Assembly: GCA_910591455.2 (NCBI GenBank)
Contig: OU342814.1
Coordinates: 16,859,303-16,923,302, forward strand
Direction of reading: 5' to 3'
Length of the DNA stretch: 64,000 nt
From: Pholis gunnellus
Lineage: Eukaryota > Chordata > Actinopteri > Perciformes > Pholidae
The first letter of the stretch is position 1; each line of letters starts with the position of its first letter. The translations under genes and the position numbers were made by a program. Positions 60,040 through 64,000 of the stretch are shown here, piece after piece. The notes below the pieces were generated by a model. The model had not been told where the DNA came from, did not search any database, and saw nothing but the letters and a program-made list of their open reading frames with translations.

Positions 60040-60440
60040 TACTCATGTATCAGGTACTTGTCCTTTACTTAAGTGTTTTTTTATAGTATGCCACTTTATG
60101 GTTCTACTCCATTATATGATATAGTACTTTAATATAATTTAGGTATTGTTAACTCCACTACATTTATCCGACAGCTGTAGTTTTTTCGCTGCTTAAATAG
60201 TTCAAAAGACTATAATATGCACATAAAATGTGATGCATCGTGATACACTAGATTTAACCTCGGTGTGTAGAATGAGTGGAATTAGCTCCACAGCGGCCTA
60301 CTTTAACTTTAACATCTTCAACAGACCATGCAGCTTTAATTTCTTACAATTACAATTTTGAAGGCTGGACTTTTACTTCTAATGGACTAGTTTTACATGG
60401 TGGTATTTCTACTTCTACTTAAGCATTCAGAATACCGTTT
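60040..60440. repeat. Dispersed teleost repeat, inverted relative to the 9846-10200 copy
   Basis: AACTCCACTACATTTATCCG, GGACTTTTACTTCTAATGG and GTGGTATTTCTACTTCTACT belong to the common fish repeat family seen near 9846, but in the opposite orientation. This copy is old. Confidence 0.6.
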
Positions 60441-63400
60441 GTACCGCTGAAAATAAATTCCATAATTACTAAATGGATGGCAGTATTTTCTAAATCCTCT
60501 GAAATCCAATTATTGACACCGTAGATCAGTGGACATCCTGAAGAGATACTTTATTTGTAATCTGGCACTGAATGACTGATTTATTAATATTTCAGAAACT
60601 GATCGAACCCTCATCCTTCAGCACTGTGAGGCTTCACTGACTCTTTTTTCCCCGAGAGGAGCTCTGTGACCTTGTTAGATCTTCCTCCAATGCACCACCC
60701 TTGATCACATACAGGCCGCACTTAAACACCGTAGGATTATACTATTTAGGTCCCAATTAAATTCACAGCAAGGAAATTGGATCATAAACTCTTTAAAGGA
60801 TCGTTAACAATCATTAGACAGGATAATGGCATGGCAATCAAAATATGTTAAAACAAAATAAAAAAAACTTCCAAAGTCTTTTCGTGACTTTGTTATTTTT
60901 GGACATTTTCCAAGCTGATTAATGTAGAATTGATTGATTTACAGTTGTAATTAGCTGTCTCCTGCATAGATGCATAATAATCATATATCTCCCTGCTTGT
61001 TTGAAAGTATTAATTGGTTTCATTAACAAAAGCAGTTAATTGAATAACAATTAACAAAGTTGGTGATGGCATCGACGTAGCACGTGCAAACTCCCTTGTG
61101 TTTTCCTTATGATGATAATGAAACCACCTTTTTATCAGATTGGAATTTTGTGTGTTGGACTATGTAATGACTAATATGATATTGAGCTTATTAGTTTATT
61201 CGAGTGGCTCACTGAGGCGTTAAGCTGGTGTTGAGCACGTTGTGTTTAACAGGTAGGCACCATATGCTGCCTTAATCAGACATTGGAATCACATTTGGTT
61301 GTTAAATTGTCTTCCAATAAAAGCAGGTAGTAAAACAACTCAAGTTAATTCAATTTCAGGCGAGTTTGGGTGAAGTGAACAGCTGTTCATGTTTGTTGAA
61401 TTGTTTTAACATTCCCTCTCTTGTTTTTTTTTGTTCTTCCTTTAAAAAAAAAAAAAGGTTTAACTCCAACAGCCTGTTTGTTCTTCAACTTTTCTTGTGG
61501 AAAATAGAGATGGAGGGTGGACTAGCTGTCCACTCTCCTTAAAAGAAGACAATGCCAGGCATATTGTAGTGACAGCTTGCATTGTGTGTGTATGTGTGTG
61601 TGTGTGCGTTTAAGAGAAAGAGAGAGGAGACGGGAGAGAGCATGTGTGCGTGTATGTTAGAAAAACAGAAAAATAGAGAATGTGTGTATGTGTGTGTGCA
61701 TGTGTGTTGCAGTGACAGCTTGTATTCTCCGTGATTAATGATGTGCTGTGTGACTTGATAAGTGCTTCGGAGGACCAACGCTTGTTTCAATTAGACCTTG
61801 TGAAGGTCGCGACGCCGCGCCGGCCTCTCATTATCATATCCATAATCAATCCACATTATCATAGGAGAATGTGGAATGGATGTGTGATATCTTGGTCATA
61901 CACACACATTCGGAGATGAGCGCACACACAGACACCTAATCACATACCAAAACACAATGACGTACACTCTCACTCACAAGACCACGCACACACACACACA
62001 CACCCTTCACTCCAAGTTGATTTGAACCATAACAGTGGCTGTCGGAACGGATTGTCTGTTCAGATTAAGAGTGTGTTTCTGAGAATTAAGCAGCGTTGAT
62101 GGTGGTGGCATTTCAGATCCCCTCTGCAGACACAAATGCCAAAACATCATTCTGTCATCCCCTCCTTCTCTCTCACACACACACACACTCGCATACGCAC
62201 ACTTAACCAGGACCCTGGGGCATTTTTAATAGAGGCGAAGTGATTCGTATGTTTTTACTCCTCTAATGAGAACAGATTGAGTGGTATTTACACTTCATCG
62301 GCTGATCTAACCACCTACACATTTCCCTCATGCTTCTGCTGCTCACTGGCCAAAACAGACATGTGGAAAGGACCAAAAGCTTGGCTTTCAAACAGCAACA
62401 CAACATGAGTATTATCTCTGTCTCTTTGGCTCGTGGTGGCACTATGGCAAGATACATATGAACAGGAAAACTGTAGCTAGATTTAGTTTCTTAAAGGAGG
62501 CTGTGTGTATTTGTCTCAGACAGTAAAAATGCTGAGGAAAAGGAGTCTGAAACCAGATTCAAATCTCTGGCAAGCACATTGGTCCAGGGAATGTTTAATT
62601 TAATCAGTAAGTCTACCTGAGCTCAAAACATAGGCCTACAAAAACGGCAAACACAGGTCACCTACTTCATCCAAAAACATTCAAACAACAAGCTAATGTA
62701 GACTAAATGATACAATAACATGAATCAAGGCAAAAATCACACACTACTGGGGCAATAATAGGACTCAAAGATATAAAAAATTAATCAACTCTGTAATATT
62801 CAGTGTAGGGAGAATTTCCCCCAGGTGGTCAGGATTGCAAAGTCTGATGAGGGGAAACTTAAAGTACTTGAACAAGCTTGAACTAGCATCGCACTCTTCG
62901 TCAAACACACGATGGACAGTTCAAATAAAGGATAAGAATTGATGCAGCAGAAGCAGAAATATCATCTTTTTTTTATTCCATGCATCCTTCTTCCTTTTAA
63001 AAACCTGCCGCCTACGTTACCCACAGTGCAACTTAATTGCCGACAGTTTAGTCTGAGATCTGGGTGTGTTATGCTAGTAGCGGCTAATGTGGCCTCGAGC
63101 CGCTGCGCTAGCCTCACGCACAGCGAGCTACAAATTGTTCATTTATCTCTAACTCCACACCCACAGATTTTTTTCATTTTCAAACTTGTAGTCTTCAGTC
63201 CAAGCCGATGCCGACTCAAGTGACATCACTTCACATCACAAAAAAATACTTGGCGGGTGATTGGATGAATCGCCTGTCAATCAAAGTGACACAAATGCAT
63301 TATGCTCCTAGAAGCCTAACAAGATCTCGTGATATTGCAAGAATCCAGCCAGGTAAGTAGTCCGCAAGACCTGTAAACAAACTCGGTATTCCCCTTTAAT

Positions 63401-63549
63401 ATTACACAGTTTATGTATGAATTTCTTTCTTTCTTCTCCTGGGTATGGCACGCTGTAATTATATACTTCACTTACTGGAGAGATTTTGCAGCAAGTATCG
63501 GTTCATTGTTTCATTTCATGTGAGTTTAAGCACAATAGCTGCTGAAGGA

Positions 63550-63650
63550 ATTAAACCTATGACCTTCCTGTTGTGAGACAAAGTCACTTCCCACCAGGGC
63601 ATCCTGCAACCTACTGCTAACAGGGTTCTCTTAAATAAATGGTTGCTTAG
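63550..63650. repeat. SINE-like remnant (reversed tRNA-like)
   Basis: GAATTAAACCTATGACCTTC followed by GTTGTGAGACAAAGTCACTT resembles the reversed B-box and anticodon-arm part of tRNA-derived SINEs (GATTCGAACCC...GTGAGGC). It is too degenerate to be a tRNA gene. Confidence 0.35.
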
Positions 63651-64000
63651 CAGACCGCGGATGGATGAACTAAAATGAAAAATTAAACAAAATCTACCAT
63701 CTAAGGTTATAATCACAGGTAAGTTCTTTAGGCTGACTTATTACTCATCAGGCCCTTGTTCATGTCACCATTTTGTAGGCTAACTGGGTTCATATCGGTA
63801 AATCTATTATCAGATGACGCCATAAGCCTGAAAAGTTCCAGTGCACTGCGGCCTGGAAGGTTAAAACGGAACGTCTCACTATATTAAACACTCAAAGGTG
63901 GGAATGAATCAGCTGTGCTTAACACTGATGGCTTTATCGTGTATTTTCTACAGATGGAGAAAGAGAGTCGTGACATTTCTTTTTGGCAAGGAAAAGGCCA

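Larger units (their letters stand above)
57961..64000. other. Gene-free DNA beyond mzt1, probable edge of the dach1-side desert
   Basis: No coding exon is supportable. Features are short CA/TG tracts (58416-58436, 58694-58713, 61973-62003), a diverged dispersed repeat (about 60040-60440), a strongly AT-rich stretch dense in TAATTA-like homeodomain cores (about 60900-61160) and a SINE-like remnant near 63550-63650. In other vertebrates MZT1 borders the large desert next to DACH1, which is rich in developmental enhancers. Extending that to this window is inference. Confidence 0.55.

Noticed and set aside
1..64000. CRISPR arrays, prokaryotic operons, phage or viral genes
   Set aside because: All repeats are microsatellites or eukaryotic dispersed elements, and all credible coding sequence is spliced vertebrate genes.

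Overview
The window is vertebrate nuclear DNA, almost certainly from a percomorph teleost fish. Genes have many short exons with GT-AG introns. The non-coding DNA carries many (CA)n and (GATA)n microsatellites and several dispersed repeats typical of spiny-rayed fish. The proteins align over their full length with human orthologues (from memory), with fish-level divergence. I see no bacterial, viral or CRISPR-type features.

Layout. (1) 1-1995, + strand: the last two coding exons of pgbd5, a domesticated piggyBac transposase gene whose 5' part lies before the window. (2) 1996-18499: a gene-poor stretch of about 16.5 kb with microsatellites, a 167-bp tandem duplication and dispersed repeats. 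(3) 18500-28065, - strand: klf5, a Krueppel-like zinc-finger transcription factor (4 coding exons, 497 aa) with a long 3' UTR. (4) 29940-44501, - strand: pibf1/CEP90, a coiled-coil centriolar-satellite protein (18 coding exons, 765 aa). (5) 45209-51746, + strand: dis3, catalytic subunit of the RNA exosome (21 coding exons, 953 aa). (6) 53134-56077, - strand: bora, the Aurora-A/Plk1 activator (10 coding exons, 561 aa in the preferred model). (7) 56797-57435, + strand: mzt1/MOZART1, a gamma-tubulin ring complex subunit (3 exons, 73 aa). (8) 57436-64000: no gene seen. By synteny this is probably the edge of the gene desert that separates mzt1 from dach1 in vertebrates.

The order klf5-pibf1-dis3-bora-mzt1, with the same relative orientations, matches human 13q21-q22. 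pgbd5 lies on chromosome 1q in human, so its position beside klf5 marks a rearrangement breakpoint. There are two head-to-head pairs with short shared promoters (pibf1/dis3, 707 bp between start codons; bora/mzt1, 719 bp) and one tail-to-tail pair (dis3/bora). Three genes (pibf1, bora, mzt1) act at centrosomes or in mitosis. The bora/mzt1 promoter has two CCAAT boxes 32 bp apart and a CHR-like TTTGAA on the bora side, an arrangement typical of G2/M genes. Exon boundaries were worked out by hand from splice signals, reading frame and remembered human proteins. In each complete gene the summed coding length is a multiple of three and close to the human length.

I found no clearly new biological system. 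The points most worth following up are splice donors embedded in GT microsatellites, the G2/M-like promoter, mobile-element candidates in and around klf5, a possible alternative C-terminus of bora, and the pgbd5/klf5 junction.
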